Part shown: in pieces, positions 26,020-34,808 of the stretch
How positions within the stretch are numbered: the first letter of the stretch is position 1
Layout of the letters: every line of letters begins with the position of its first letter
Origin: Demequina subtropica
GTDB taxonomy: Bacteria > Actinomycetota > Actinomycetes > Actinomycetales > Demequinaceae
NCBI RefSeq assembly: GCF_000971235.1
Contig: NZ_BBMB01000013.1
Span: 1 to 64,000, forward strand
Length of the DNA: 64,000 bases
Direction of reading: 5' to 3'
Made by a program: the position numbers and the translations under genes
The notes under the pieces: model-generated
Database searches by the model: none
Told to the model about the DNA's origin: nothing
What the model saw: the letters and a program-made list of their open reading frames with translations, nothing else

Positions 26020-26973
26020 TCAGCGGACCGCGAGGACGTCGGTGATGAAGGGATCGACCATGACGGCGGCGAAGACCACCGAGAGGTACGTGATCGACGC
26101 GTGGAACAGGCGCATCTCCTTGAGACGCTCCTCGCCTCGGCTCGAGCGCAGGTACAGCGAGACGCAGCCCCAGAGGAACCACGCGCCGGCGCCGGCGGCC
26201 GCTGCCACGTACACCCAGGTGAGGTTCGCGACCCACGCGAGCGTCAGGCTGGTCACCACCATCGCCGCCGCGTACCCGACCATCTCCACCGCGACCTTGC
26301 GGACCGGGGCGACCACCGGGAGCATCGGCACGCGGGCCTGCTCGTAGTCGCCCTTGAACTTCATCGACAGCGGCCAGTAGTGCGGCGGCGTCCAGAAGAA
26401 GATGATGAGGAACAGCAGGAACGGCGTCCAGGACAGCTCCTGGGTCACGGCGGCCCAGCCGATGAGCACGGGCATGCAGCCCGCGATCCCGCCCCACACG
26501 ATGTTCTGCGCCGTGCGGCGCTTGAGGATCATCGTGTAGACCACCGCGTAGCCGAAGATCGCCAGGACGTTCAGCACCGCGGCGAGCGGCGAGCCGACCA
26601 CGAGCCAGAACCACAGGGTCGAGACCACCGACAGCACCCACGCGAACACGAGCGCGCCGCGCGGCGAGGCGGCGCCGGTCACCAGCGGGCGACGGCGCGT
26701 GCGCTTCATCACCGCGTCGATGTCGCGGTCGAGGTAGCTGTTGAACACCTGGGCGCCGCCCGCGGACAGCGCGCCGCCCACGAGCGTCCCGAGCAGCAGC
26801 CCGAGCGAGGGCCAGCCGTCGGCTGCCAGGACCATCGTCGGGACGGTGGTGACGAGCAGCAGCTCGATGATCCGCGGCTTGGTGAGCGCGATGTACGCAC
26901 CGACCGTCGCGGCCACCCGGCGGGGTGCCGCGACGGGCACGGCGGCAGGAGCCTCGGTGGTGGCGATCGGCAT
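26020..26973 (-). CDS. ctaB: Protoheme IX farnesyltransferase (heme O synthase)
   Basis: A 317-residue UbiA-fold membrane prenyltransferase that adds a farnesyl group to heme B for cytochrome oxidase. [20 protein letters not shown] holds the Asp-rich diphosphate-binding motif, and [19 protein letters not shown] the second conserved loop. About nine hydrophobic helices are visible. ATG 26973 gives the normal short N-terminus; a TACACT -10 six bases before it suggests a leaderless mRNA. It is divergent from tkt, as in many actinobacteria. The very long upstream open frame is a shadow of tkt. Confidence 0.95.
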   Translation of the reverse strand: MPIATTEAPAAVPVAAPRRVAATVGAYIALTKPRIIELLLVTTVPTMVLAADGWPSLGLLLGTLVGGALSAGGAQVFNSYLDRDIDAVMKRTRRRPLVTGAASPRGALVFAWVLSVVSTLWFWLVVGSPLAAVLNVLAIFGYAVVYTMILKRRTAQNIVWGGIAGCMPVLIGWAAVTQELSWTPFLLFLIIFFWTPPHYWPLSMKFKGDYEQARVPMLPVVAPVRKVAVEMVGYAAAMVVTSLTLAWVANLTWVYVAAAAGAGAWFLWGCVSLYLRSSRGEERLKEMRLFHASITYLSVVFAAVMVDPFITDVLAVR

Positions 26974-26979
26974 GCGGAC

Positions 26980-26985
26980 AGTGTA
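26980..26985 (-). promoter_or_regulatory. Candidate -10 box of ctaB (leaderless)
   Basis: On the minus strand TACACT ends 6 bases before ATG 26973, so the transcript would start at about the start codon. No SD is visible. Confidence 0.4.
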
Positions 26986-27061
26986 GCCGCGGCGACCGGG
27001 ACCGAGGTCCGGGGAGGCGGGGGCTCGCCGTGCGGGGGCCGCAGGGCGTCCGGGATGCAAG

Positions 27062-27081
27062 CGTTCACAGAAATGTGAACG
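27062..27081. promoter_or_regulatory. Candidate operator palindrome between ctaB and tkt
   Basis: The arms CGTTCACA (27062-27069) and TGTGAACG (27074-27081) are perfectly complementary around a GAAA spacer. The site lies just upstream of the likely tkt -35 region; a TAGGCT -10 for tkt is at 27106-27111. The binding factor is unknown. Confidence 0.5.
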
Positions 27082-27105
27082 TCCTACAAAGCCGACCGGC
27101 ACGGG

Positions 27106-27111
27106 TAGGCT
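27106..27111 (+). promoter_or_regulatory. Candidate -10 box of tkt
   Basis: TAGGCT matches TANNNT, 36 bases before GTG 27148, giving a 5' leader of about 30 bases containing the SD. The -35 match is weak and abuts the palindrome at 27062-27081. Confidence 0.4.
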
Positions 27112-27147
27112 GGCCCCCGTACCCGCAACCTGTCGAGGGAGACACCT

Positions 27148-29211
27148 GTGACCATCAACTGGACCGACACGGACCGTCGCGCTGTCGACACGCTCCGTGT
27201 CCTGGCAGCCGACGCCGTCGAGAAGGTCGGCAACGGCCACCCGGGCACCGCGATCTCGCTGGCGCCCGCCGCGTACCTGCTCTTCCAGAACGTCATGCGC
27301 CACGACCCGTCCGACTCGCACTGGCTGGGCCGCGACCGGTTCGTGCTGTCCGCCGGCCACTCGTCGCTGACGCTGTACCTCCAGCTCTTCGCCTCCGGCT
27401 ACAACCTGGGCCTGGACGACCTCAAGGCGCTGCGCACCGAGGGCTCGCTGACCCCCGGCCACCCCGAGTACGGCCACACCGACGGCGTCGAGATCACCAC
27501 CGGCCCCCTGGGCACCGGCATCGCGTCCTCCGTCGGCATGGCCATGGCCGCCCGCCGTGAGCGCGGCCTGCTCGACCCCGACGCGGCACCCGGCACGTCG
27601 CCGTTCGACCACTTCGTGTACGTCATCGCCGGCGACGGCTGCCTGCAGGAGGGCGTGGCGCACGAAGCCTCGGCGCTCGCCGGCACGCAGGAGCTCGGCA
27701 ACCTCATCGTCATCTGGGACGACAACAAGATCTCGATCGAGCACGAGACCGACATCTCCTTCACCGAGGACGTCCTCGGCCGCTACGAGGCCTACGGCTG
27801 GCACACCCAGTCCGTCTCGTGGGTCAAGGAGGACGGCTACCAGGAGGACCCGCAGGCCCTCTTCGACGCCATCGAGGCCGCCAAGGCCGAGACCGGCAAG
27901 CCCTCGATCATCGCGCTCTCGACCATCATCGGCTGGCCGTCGCCCACCAAGCAGAACTCGGGCGGCGTGCACGGCTCCGCGCTCGGCGCCGCCGAGGTCG
28001 CGGGTCTCAAGGAGGTGCTCGGCTTCGACCCCGAGCAGTCCTTCGCGGTCGAGCCCGAGGTGCTCGCCCACATGCACCAGGTGAAGGAGCGCGGCCAGGC
28101 CGCCCACTCCGAGTGGAACGCCCAGTTCTCGCGCTGGGAGGCCGAGAACCCCGAGCGAGCCGCGCTGCTGTCGCGCCTGGTGACCCGCTCGCTCCCCGAG
28201 GGCTGGGACGAGGCGCTCCCCGCCTTCGAGCCCGGCGCCAAGGTCGCGACCCGCGCCGCGTCCGGCAAGGTCCTGACGGCCCTCGCGCCGGTGCTGCCCG
28301 AGCTCTGGGGCGGATCTGCTGACCTGGCCGGCTCGAACAACACCACGATGGATGGCGAGCCGTCCTTCCTGCCCCCGCGTCGCTCGACCCACTCGTACCC
28401 CGACGGCCAGTGGTACGGCCGCACGCTGCACTTCGGCATCCGCGAGTTCGGCATGGGCGCGATCATGAACGGCATCACGCTGCACGGCCTCACCCGCGTG
28501 TACGGCGGCACCTTCCTGGTGTTCTCCGACTACATGCGCGCCTCGGTCCGTCTCGCGGCCCTCATGCAGATCCCCACCACGTTCGTGTGGACGCACGACT
28601 CCGTTGGTCTGGGCGAGGACGGCCCGACGCACCAGCCGATCGAGCACATCGCGACGCTGCGCGCGATCCCCGGCCTCGACGTGATCCGCCCCGCGGACGC
28701 GAACGAGACCGCGGCCGCGTGGAAGGCGATCCTCGAGACCACCGACCGTCCGTCGGCGATCATCCTGTCCCGCCAGAACCTCCCGGTCCTCGAGGGCACC
28801 TCGACCGAGGGCGTCCTCAAGGGCGCGTACGTGCTCGCGGGTGCCGACGAGGACGCCGACGTGGTCATCATCGCCACCGGCTCCGAGGTCTCCGTGGCCG
28901 TCGAGGCGCGCGAGCTCCTCGCGGCCGAGGGCGTCAAGGCCCGCGTGGTCTCGATGCCGTCGCGCGAGCGCTTCGCCCGCCAGGACGCCGAGTACCGCGA
29001 GTCGGTCATCCCGGCCGCCCTCAAGGCGCGCGTGTCCGTCGAGGCCGGCTCGGCCCTCGGCTGGCGCGACCTGGTCGGCGACGCCGGCCGCACGGTCTCC
29101 GTCGACCACTTCGGCGAGTCCGCCGACGGCGCGCTGCTGCTGAAGAAGTACGGCTTCAACGCGGAGAATGTCGCCGCCGTGGCCCGCGAGTCGATCGCGG
29201 CCGCCGGCTGA
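27148..29211 (+). CDS. tkt: Transketolase
   Basis: A 687-residue TPP-dependent transketolase that moves two-carbon units between pentose-phosphate and glycolytic sugars. [15 protein letters not shown] at the start, [15 protein letters not shown] and the downstream DDNKISIE form the TPP/Mg site, and [19 protein letters not shown] the catalytic region of the second domain; a C-terminal regulatory domain follows. GTG 27148 has GAGGGAGA upstream. A strong terminator follows the stop. Unlike many actinobacteria, tal and pgi do not follow; zwf comes next after a repeat element. Confidence 0.97.
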   Translation: MTINWTDTDRRAVDTLRVLAADAVEKVGNGHPGTAISLAPAAYLLFQNVMRHDPSDSHWLGRDRFVLSAGHSSLTLYLQLFASGYNLGLDDLKALRTEGSLTPGHPEYGHTDGVEITTGPLGTGIASSVGMAMAARRERGLLDPDAAPGTSPFDHFVYVIAGDGCLQEGVAHEASALAGTQELGNLIVIWDDNKISIEHETDISFTEDVLGRYEAYGWHTQSVSWVKEDGYQEDPQALFDAIEAAKAETGKPSIIALSTIIGWPSPTKQNSGGVHGSALGAAEVAGLKEVLGFDPEQSFAVEPEVLAHMHQVKERGQAAHSEWNAQFSRWEAENPERAALLSRLVTRSLPEGWDEALPAFEPGAKVATRAASGKVLTALAPVLPELWGGSADLAGSNNTTMDGEPSFLPPRRSTHSYPDGQWYGRTLHFGIREFGMGAIMNGITLHGLTRVYGGTFLVFSDYMRASVRLAALMQIPTTFVWTHDSVGLGEDGPTHQPIEHIATLRAIPGLDVIRPADANETAAAWKAILETTDRPSAIILSRQNLPVLEGTSTEGVLKGAYVLAGADEDADVVIIATGSEVSVAVEARELLAAEGVKARVVSMPSRERFARQDAEYRESVIPAALKARVSVEAGSALGWRDLVGDAGRTVSVDHFGESADGALLLKKYGFNAENVAAVARESIAAAG

Positions 29212-29226
29212 CGCATCGTCCTCACC

Positions 29227-29264
29227 GGAAGGGGCCTCGCATCGCACGATGCGGGGCCCCTTCC
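29227..29264 (+). terminator. Terminator after tkt
   Basis: A 17-bp stem (one G-U) with a 4-base loop, starting GGAAGGGGCC and ending GGGGCCCCTTCC, 15 bases after the tkt stop. The T tract is short and mixed (TTCCGCG), as is usual in high-GC genomes. Confidence 0.75.
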
Positions 29265-29287
29265 GCGTCTCCCCTCCCCTCCCCGCC

Positions 29288-29384
29288 TGACAGTCGCAAC
29301 GGAGTTCGGGCCGACACGCCGCAGGATCGGTCACGATGCGTCCCTCGCCCCGGCGTGTCGGGCCCGATTCCGTTCGTGCTGTCA
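29288..29384. repeat. 97-bp palindromic repeat, copy 1
   Basis: Two 33-base imperfect inverted arms (29288-29320 and 29352-29384) surround a 31-base centre. The outer ends begin TGACAG and the inner arm ends are CGACACGCC/GGCGTGTCG. Copy 2 at 32664-32760 has exactly the same 33-31-33 layout and similar arms but an unrelated centre. It lies between tkt and zwf. Confidence 0.75.
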
Positions 29385-29435
29385 GGACGAGCGGGGCGTC
29401 TCATCTGGTGGCGACGCCTGGGAGGAACCTCGCAA

Positions 29436-29441
29436 TAGGAT
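29436..29441 (+). promoter_or_regulatory. Candidate -10 box of the zwf operon
   Basis: TAGGAT is a good actinobacterial -10. It includes the in-frame ATG at 29440, which argues against that ATG being the zwf start and for GTG 29494. Confidence 0.4.
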
Positions 29442-29493
29442 GGCCCCAGCATCGTCGCCGCCCCTTCGACGTCCCCCCTGGAAGGTCTCTCGA

Positions 29494-31011
29494 GTGAACA
29501 ATCCCTTGCGCGATCCCCGCGACCGTCGCCTGCCCCGCATCGCCGGGTCGTGCGGGCTGGTCATGTTCGGAGTCACGGGCGACCTCGCCCGCAAGAAGCT
29601 CATGCCCGCGGTGTACGACCTCGCGAACCGAGGCCTGCTGCCCCCGGCCTTCGCGCTCACCGGCTTCGCGCGCCGCGACTGGGACGAGCAGGACTTCGCG
29701 CAGGTGGTGCACGACTCGGTGAAGAAGTACGCGCGCACGCCGTTCCGCGAGGAGACGTGGCAGCAGCTGTCCGAGGGCATCCGGTTCGTGCAGGGGACGT
29801 TCGACGACCCGGAGGCCTTCGCGCGCCTGCGCGAGACCGTCGAGACGCTCGACCGTGAGCGCGGCACGGGAGGCAACCACGCGTTCTACCTCTCGATCCC
29901 GCCCTCGGCCTTCCCGCAGGTGGTGACGCAGCTGCGCGAGTCCGGCCTGTCCGCGCCGCGCGAGGACACGTGGCGCCGCGTGGTGATCGAGAAGCCCTTC
30001 GGCCACAACCTGGAGTCGGCGGAGGAGCTCGACGCCGTGGTCTCCGAGGTGTTCCCGCCGGACTCGGTCTTCCGCATCGACCACTACCTCGGCAAGGAGA
30101 CGGTCCAGAACCTGCTCGCGGTGCGCTTCGCGAACCAGCTGTTCGAGCCCATCTGGAACTCGCAGTACGTCGACCACGTCCAGATCACGATGGCGGAGGA
30201 CATCGGCATCGGCTCCCGTGCGGGCTACTTCGACGGCATCGGCACCGCGCGCGACGTCATCCAGAACCACCTGCTCCAGCTCTTCGCGCTCACCGCGATG
30301 GAGGAGCCGGCCTCGTTCGAGGCCGACGACCTCCGCATGGAGAAGGAGAAGGTCCTGCGCTCCGTCCGGCTTCCCGAGGACCTCGGCCTGGGCACGGCGC
30401 GCGGCCAGTACGCCGCCGGCTGGCGCGGCGGGGAGCAGGTGGGCGGCTTCCTCGACGAGGACGGCATCTCCGCCGACTCGATCACCGAGACCTACGCCGC
30501 GATCCGCCTCGACGTCCCCAACCGCCGCTGGGCCGGCACCCCGTTCTACCTGCGCGCTGGCAAGCGCCTCGGCCGTCGCGTCACCGAGATCGCGCTGGTG
30601 TTCAAGAAGGCGCCCTCGCCGTACTTCCAGGAGATCAGCGGATCCGACGTGGGCACCAACGCCCTGGTGATCCGCGTCCAGCCCGACGAGGGCGTGACGC
30701 TGCGCTTCGGCTCCAAGGTGCCCGGCACCGCGATGGAGGTCCGCGACGTGACGATGGACTTCGCGTACGGCAACGCGTTCACCGAGAGCTCCCCCGAGGC
30801 CTACGAGCGGCTCATCCTCGACGTCCTGCTCGGCGACCCGCCGCTGTTCCCCCGCCAGGAGGAGGTCGCGCTCTCCTGGAAGATCCTCGACCCCATCACG
30901 TCCTTCTGGGAGACCCAGGGCCAGCCCGAGCCGTACCGCTCCGGCACGTGGGGCCCGCCCGGCTCCGACGAGATGATGGCCCGCGACGGACGCGTCTGGA
31001 GGCGCCCATGA
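29494..31011 (+). CDS. zwf: Glucose-6-phosphate dehydrogenase
   Basis: A 505-residue G6PDH, the NADP-reducing entry enzyme of the oxidative pentose-phosphate pathway. FGVTGDLARKKLMPA is the coenzyme site, RIDHYLGKETVQNLL the substrate and catalytic motif, and YLRAGKRL a further conserved block. GTG 29494 (NPLRDPRDRRLPRIAG follows) has GGAAGG 8 bases upstream and matches relatives; an ATG at 29440 would add 18 residues but lies in the putative -10. The stop overlaps opcA (ATGA). Confidence 0.95.
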   Translation: MNNPLRDPRDRRLPRIAGSCGLVMFGVTGDLARKKLMPAVYDLANRGLLPPAFALTGFARRDWDEQDFAQVVHDSVKKYARTPFREETWQQLSEGIRFVQGTFDDPEAFARLRETVETLDRERGTGGNHAFYLSIPPSAFPQVVTQLRESGLSAPREDTWRRVVIEKPFGHNLESAEELDAVVSEVFPPDSVFRIDHYLGKETVQNLLAVRFANQLFEPIWNSQYVDHVQITMAEDIGIGSRAGYFDGIGTARDVIQNHLLQLFALTAMEEPASFEADDLRMEKEKVLRSVRLPEDLGLGTARGQYAAGWRGGEQVGGFLDEDGISADSITETYAAIRLDVPNRRWAGTPFYLRAGKRLGRRVTEIALVFKKAPSPYFQEISGSDVGTNALVIRVQPDEGVTLRFGSKVPGTAMEVRDVTMDFAYGNAFTESSPEAYERLILDVLLGDPPLFPRQEEVALSWKILDPITSFWETQGQPEPYRSGTWGPPGSDEMMARDGRVWRRP

Positions 31012-31928
31012 TCATCGAGCTTCCCCACACCACCACGGGCGCGATCAACAAGCGCCTCATCGACTCGCGCAAGGAGGGCGGCGTCATCACGCTCGCCCGC
31101 GTGATGACGCTGGTGATCGACGCGACCGGCGCCGATGCCGAGCAGGCCATCGCGACCGCGAACGTCGCCTCGCGCGAGCACCCGTGCCGCATCATCGTCA
31201 TCGCCCCCGGGACCGCCTCGGAGGCACGCCTCGACGCGGAGATCCGCGTGGGCGGGGACGCCGGCGCCTCCGAGGTGGTGGTGCTGCGTCCGTGCGGCGA
31301 CCAGATCGGCCACGACGACACGCTCGTGACGCCGCTCCTCCTGCCCGACGCCCCCATCGTCGTGTGGTGGCCCGCGGGGGTGCCGTCCGACCTGGGCAAG
31401 CGCTCGCTGGGCCGCATGGCGCAGCGTCGCATCACGGACACGAAGGGCGAGTCCGACCCCGCCGGCGTCCTCCTGGGCCTCGCCCACTGCTACCGCCCGG
31501 GCGACACCGACCTGGCCTGGACCCGGCTGACGAGGTGGCGCGCGCTCATGGCGGCCGCGCTCGACCAGGTCAAGGTGCCCGAGGTGACCCTCGCGCGCCT
31601 CCACGGCGACACCAACAGCCCGTCGATCCTGCTGCTCGGCGCGTGGCTGCGCAGCACGCTCGGTTGCGAGATCGTGGCGACCTACGACGACTCGGTCGCG
31701 GCGCTCGAGAACGTGGTCCTCGAGACCCCGTCGGGCTCGATCGAGATCTCGCGCCCCGACGGCCACAACGCGACGATCCGCCAGCCCGGCCAGCCCGACC
31801 ACCAGATCGCGCTGCCTGCCCGCTCGCTCGAGGAGGCGCTCGCGGAGGAGCTGCGCCGCCTGGATGCCGATGCGGTCTACGGCGAGGTCCTCGCGGCCTT
31901 CGCCGAGGACACGGCGGTGCCGCTGTGA
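31008..31928 (+). CDS. opcA: Glucose-6-phosphate dehydrogenase assembly protein OpcA
   Basis: A 306-residue OpcA, an allosteric or assembly partner of Zwf in actinobacteria and cyanobacteria. The family features are MIIELPHTTTGAINKRL at the start, LLLPDAPIVVWWPAGVPSDL in the middle and HGDTNSPSILLLGAWL later. No catalytic motif is expected. ATG 31008 overlaps the zwf stop and its own stop overlaps the pgl GTG, so the three proteins are made together. Confidence 0.94.
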   Translation: MIIELPHTTTGAINKRLIDSRKEGGVITLARVMTLVIDATGADAEQAIATANVASREHPCRIIVIAPGTASEARLDAEIRVGGDAGASEVVVLRPCGDQIGHDDTLVTPLLLPDAPIVVWWPAGVPSDLGKRSLGRMAQRRITDTKGESDPAGVLLGLAHCYRPGDTDLAWTRLTRWRALMAAALDQVKVPEVTLARLHGDTNSPSILLLGAWLRSTLGCEIVATYDDSVAALENVVLETPSGSIEISRPDGHNATIRQPGQPDHQIALPARSLEEALAEELRRLDADAVYGEVLAAFAEDTAVPL

Positions 31929-32647
31929 GCGGCAACGCTCGCGTGGTGGTGCACGCCTCCGCGGACGCGCTCGCCGAGGCGACCGCCGCGCGCCTGCTGC
32001 TCGCCCTGGTGGACACGCTGTCCCTGCAGGAGCGCGCGGACGTGGTGCTCACCGGCGGCACGGTGGGGATCGCCACGCTCGCGGCGGCGGCCCGGTCTCC
32101 CCTGGCGGCCTCGATCGACTGGACCAGCGTGCACGTGTGGTGGGGCGACGAGCGCTTCGTCCCCTCCGGCGACGCCGACCGCAACGAGGGACAGGCCCAG
32201 GCCGCGATGCTGCGCGCGCTGCCGCTGCCCGAGGAGAACATCCACCGGATGGGAGCGTCCTCGGACTTCGCCACGGTGGAGGAGGCAGCGTTCTCGTACG
32301 CCGAGGACATCGCGGCCGAGGGCGCGCCCGCCTGGGATGTGCTCATGCTCGGCATGGGACCCGACGGTCACGTCGCGTCCCTCTTCCCGGGCCACGAGGG
32401 GTACGGCGCGACCGGCGCGGGCGTCATCGCCGTGCACGGCTCCCCCAAGCCCCCGCCCACGCGCGTGTCCCTCACGCTCGAGTGCATCCGGCGCGCGAAG
32501 CGGGTCTGGGTGGTGGCCGCCGGCGCCGCGAAGGCTGAGGTCACGGCGCGTGCGCTGCACGGAGACCTCGAGCTGCCCGCGGCCGCGGTGCGCGGCACGG
32601 AGGAGACGCTCTGGCTGGTCGACGCGGAGGCCGTGGCGGAGGTCTGA
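31925..32647 (+). CDS. pgl: 6-phosphogluconolactonase
   Basis: A 240-residue DevB/NagB-fold lactonase, second step of the oxidative pentose-phosphate pathway. VVLTGGTVG, VHVWWGDERFVP, MGPDGHVASLFPGH and RVSLTLECIRRAKRV are the family motifs, with active-site His in DGHVASLFP. GTG 31925 overlaps the opcA stop (GTGA). It ends the zwf operon; no gnd is nearby. Downstream lies the second copy of the 97-bp palindrome, whose stable stem may stop transcription. Confidence 0.94.
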   Translation: MSGNARVVVHASADALAEATAARLLLALVDTLSLQERADVVLTGGTVGIATLAAAARSPLAASIDWTSVHVWWGDERFVPSGDADRNEGQAQAAMLRALPLPEENIHRMGASSDFATVEEAAFSYAEDIAAEGAPAWDVLMLGMGPDGHVASLFPGHEGYGATGAGVIAVHGSPKPPPTRVSLTLECIRRAKRVWVVAAGAAKAEVTARALHGDLELPAAAVRGTEETLWLVDAEAVAEV

Positions 32648-32663
32648 CCCGACCCGCCCTCCC

Positions 32664-32760
32664 CGACAGCTCCAACGGATCTCGATCCGACACGCCGATG
32701 GCCGGCCCCGAAACGGGGCCGGCCATCGGCGTGTCGCGCTGAACTCCGTTGCGACTGTCA
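32664..32760. repeat. 97-bp palindromic repeat, copy 2
   Basis: It has the same 33-31-33 layout as copy 1 at 29288-29384, with outer ends CGACAG/CTGTCA. The centre forms an extended perfect stem: 23-base arms (32688-32710 and 32714-32736) around an AAA loop. It fills the gap between convergent pgl and the SelW-like gene and could terminate both transcripts. Confidence 0.8.
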
Positions 32761-32774
32761 GGCGAGGTGCGGGC

Positions 32775-33056
32775 TCAGTGGCGCTTGCCCATGAGCAGGT
32801 CACGGCCGTCGGGCTGGATGCCCTCACGCTCCGGGAGCCGCTCGCGCACCGTCGCGACGATGCCCTCGATGTCGAACTCGGCGGGCTTCGCGTAGATCTC
32901 CTCGCCGTCGGCGCGGAACGTGAACACGCCCTTGCGGCCCGTCTTGAGCGTCACGCCCTCGATCGCGTTGCCGAACTCCTCCAGCAGGCGGGTCTGGGCG
33001 GCGGTCGCCTTCGGCAGGTAGCCGCAGGGCACGCAGTACTCGATCTCGATCTGCAT
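32775..33056 (-). CDS. SelW/Rdx-family thioredoxin-like protein
   Basis: A 93-residue Rdx (SelT/SelW/SelH-type) protein. EYCVPCGYLPKA near residue 6 carries a CxxC redox motif where animal and some bacterial relatives have CxxU, so this is the cysteine form. FTFRADGEEIYAK and EFDIEGIVATVRERL complete the small thioredoxin-like fold. A redox role is inferred from the family. ATG 33056 has AAGGAG upstream; the frame extends another 36 bases without an SD. Confidence 0.88.
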   Translation of the reverse strand: MQIEIEYCVPCGYLPKATAAQTRLLEEFGNAIEGVTLKTGRKGVFTFRADGEEIYAKPAEFDIEGIVATVRERLPEREGIQPDGRDLLMGKRH

Positions 33057-33128
33057 CGTCTCTCCTTCTCGGTGGCGGGGATCGGGTCCCACTCTCCCCT
33101 ACGTCGGGCAGGCGGCGCGAATTCCCGC

Positions 33129-33244
33129 CGGCTCCGCCACACGCATTCGCGGCTCCGCCACACAGGGCCCGGCGTGTCGACGGCGTGTCGTGGTCCCAGA
33201 GCCCCTATTCGGCACCGATGCGAGCCGCTTGTGTGGCGGAGCCG
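33129..33244. repeat. Second type of intergenic palindromic repeat
   Basis: The 14-base CGGCTCCGCCACAC occurs twice directly (33129-33142, 33150-33163) and once as the perfect inverse GTGTGGCGGAGCCG (33231-33244). Inside is a direct pair of GGCGTGTCG (33171-33179, 33182-33190), a word shared with the arms of the 97-bp repeats. It fills the 241-base gene-free gap between the SelW-like gene and rbpA. Confidence 0.65.
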
Positions 33245-33253
33245 TGGGGGACG

Positions 33254-33291
33254 ACGAAGGCCGGCCACCCGTGCAGGTGACCGGCCTTCGT
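33254..33291 (-). terminator. Terminator after rbpA
   Basis: An 11-bp perfect stem ACGAAGGCCGG/CCGGCCTTCGT, extended by four pairs after one mismatch, 7 bases beyond the rbpA stop. Confidence 0.75.
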
Positions 33292-33297
33292 GACGTG

Positions 33298-33660
33298 TTA
33301 CTCGGCGACCGCGAGGTCGCCGCGGCGAGCCCGCAGCGCGGCGAGCGCCTCGTCGAGGAGCTCCTTGCCCTCGTCGTCCGAGCGACGCTCCTTCACATAC
33401 GCGAGGTGCGTCTTGTAAGGCTCGTTGCGCATCGGCTCCGGCGGGTTCTCCGCGTCGAGACCGCCGGGGAGCCCGCAGCGCGGGCAGTCCCACTCGACCG
33501 GGATCTCCTGGTCGTCACCGACCGCGAAGCTCGGCGAGGTCACGTGACCCCGCGCACAGTAGTACGAGACGACCTGACGCGGCGCGGATTCGCCCCGCTC
33601 GTCCTCTCCCATAGGTCCCGCGCCGACGCGCGAGCCTCGGATGGCGTTGCCCCCTGCCAT
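33298..33660 (-). CDS. rbpA: RNA polymerase-binding protein RbpA
   Basis: A 120-residue RbpA, an actinobacteria-specific transcription factor that binds RNA polymerase and the principal sigma factor and stabilises open complexes. YYCARGHVTSPSF and WDCPRCG supply the core-domain cysteines, then the basic linker (NEPYKTHLAYVKERR) and the sigma-interacting helix DDEGKELLDEALAALRAR. ATG 33660 begins MAGGNAIRGSRVG, typical of the family. It is a strong taxonomic marker. It lies 18 bases after secG, followed by a terminator. Confidence 0.96.
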   Translation of the reverse strand: MAGGNAIRGSRVGAGPMGEDERGESAPRQVVSYYCARGHVTSPSFAVGDDQEIPVEWDCPRCGLPGGLDAENPPEPMRNEPYKTHLAYVKERRSDDEGKELLDEALAALRARRGDLAVAE

Positions 33661-33678
33661 GGGTGCGACCTCCGTTGC

Positions 33679-33924
33679 TTAGATGGAGAACCGGGACACG
33701 AGCCCCAGCAGAACGACCACGGCGCCCCAGGCGATGGCGACACCCCACGTGATGCGCGAGAGGTTGCGCTCGCCGACGGCGGACGACTGGACGCCCGACG
33801 CGAGGCCTCCGCCGAACATGTCGGTGATGCCGCCGCCGCGTCCGCGGTGGATGAGCACCAGGCCGATGATCAGCAGCGATGTCACGACCAGCATGACCCA
33901 GAGGATGGTCTCGAGGATGTCCAC
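33679..33924 (-). CDS. secG: Preprotein translocase subunit SecG
   Basis: An 81-residue SecG, accessory subunit of the SecYEG channel. It has two membrane helices (ILWVMLVVTSLLIIGLVLI and ITWGVAIAWGAVVVLLGLV) joined by the conserved glycine-rich loop HRGRGGGITDMFGGG. ATG 33924. Its position between tpiA and rbpA is common in actinobacteria. A terminator-like stem separates it from tpiA, so it may rely on read-through or its own promoter. Confidence 0.94.
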   Translation of the reverse strand: MDILETILWVMLVVTSLLIIGLVLIHRGRGGGITDMFGGGLASGVQSSAVGERNLSRITWGVAIAWGAVVVLLGLVSRFSI

Positions 33925-33972
33925 GGTTCTCCCAGATGATGGATTGCGCTCACAAGGATACGCGACGTGAGA

Positions 33973-34005
33973 AGCGGGGCCGGACCCCCATGGCCCGACC
34001 CCGCT
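33973..34005 (-). terminator. Terminator after tpiA
   Basis: Stem AGCGGGGCCGG against CCCGACCCCGCT, seven perfect outer pairs then one mismatch, starting 9 bases past the tpiA stop. Confidence 0.6.
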
Positions 34006-34014
34006 CCTGTGTGC

Positions 34015-34803
34015 TTACGCGGCGTTGTGCTGCTTGAAGCGCGCGATCTTGGAGAACTCCTCCGGGTCGAGCGAGGCTCCGCCGACGAGGCCGCCGTCGA
34101 CGTCCTCCTCCGCCATGAGCTGCGCGATCGACGAGGACTTCACCGAGCCGCCGTAGAGCACGCGGACGCCGTCCGCGAGCTCGGCGTCGTAGAGCTCCGC
34201 GAGGCGGCCACGGATGGCCGCGCAGACCTCCTGCGCGTCCGCGGGGGTCGCGACCTCGCCGGTGCCGATGGCCCACACGGGCTCGTAGGCGATGACGACG
34301 TCCTTGGCCTTGTCGGCCGGGAGGCCCTCCAACGCACCGTCGACCTGGGCGAGCGTGTAGGACACGTGCTCGCCGGCCTTGCGGATGTCGAGGCCCTCGC
34401 CCACGCAGACGATCGGCACGATGCCGTGCTCGAACGCCGCCTTGGTCTTGGTGGCCACGACCTCGTCGGTCTCGCCGTGGTACTGGCGACGCTCCGAGTG
34501 GCCCACGGCCACGTACGAGACGCCGAGCTTCGACAGCTGCGTGCCGGAGACCTCGCCGGTGTAGGCGCCCGAGACGTGCGCGGAGATGTCCTGCGCGCCG
34601 TACTTGAGCTCGAGCTGGTCCGCGTCCACGAGCGTCTGCACGGAGCGCAGCGACGTGAACGACGGGAGCACCGCGACCTCGACCTCGGAGAAGTCGTGCT
34701 TGGCGTCACGGAGCAGCCAGGCGAGCTTCTGGACGGTGTGCGTCGCCTCGAGGTGGTCGAGGTTGAGCTTCCAGTTGCCTGCGATCAGGGGGGTACGTGC
34801 CAT
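34015..34803 (-). CDS. tpiA: Triosephosphate isomerase
   Basis: A 262-residue TIM barrel interconverting DHAP and GAP. NWKLN (Asn/Lys site), GHSERR with catalytic His, [11 protein letters not shown] with catalytic Glu and the flexible loop, and VLYGGSV for phosphate binding are all present. ATG 34803 is 5 bases after the pgk stop, making a pgk-tpiA operon. Confidence 0.97.
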   Translation of the reverse strand: MARTPLIAGNWKLNLDHLEATHTVQKLAWLLRDAKHDFSEVEVAVLPSFTSLRSVQTLVDADQLELKYGAQDISAHVSGAYTGEVSGTQLSKLGVSYVAVGHSERRQYHGETDEVVATKTKAAFEHGIVPIVCVGEGLDIRKAGEHVSYTLAQVDGALEGLPADKAKDVVIAYEPVWAIGTGEVATPADAQEVCAAIRGRLAELYDAELADGVRVLYGGSVKSSSIAQLMAEEDVDGGLVGGASLDPEEFSKIARFKQHNAA

Positions 34804-34808
34804 GGGTA

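Noticed and set aside
26020-29334. An 1104-residue minus-strand frame
   Set aside because: Only the CtaB part (from 26973) is real; the rest is antisense to transketolase.
29288-29384. Insertion sequence remnant
   Set aside because: No transposase fragment or target-site duplication is visible; recorded only as a palindromic repeat.
29440-29442. ATG as the zwf start
   Set aside because: It overlaps a good TAGGAT -10 box; GTG 29494 has a better-spaced SD and matches relatives in length.
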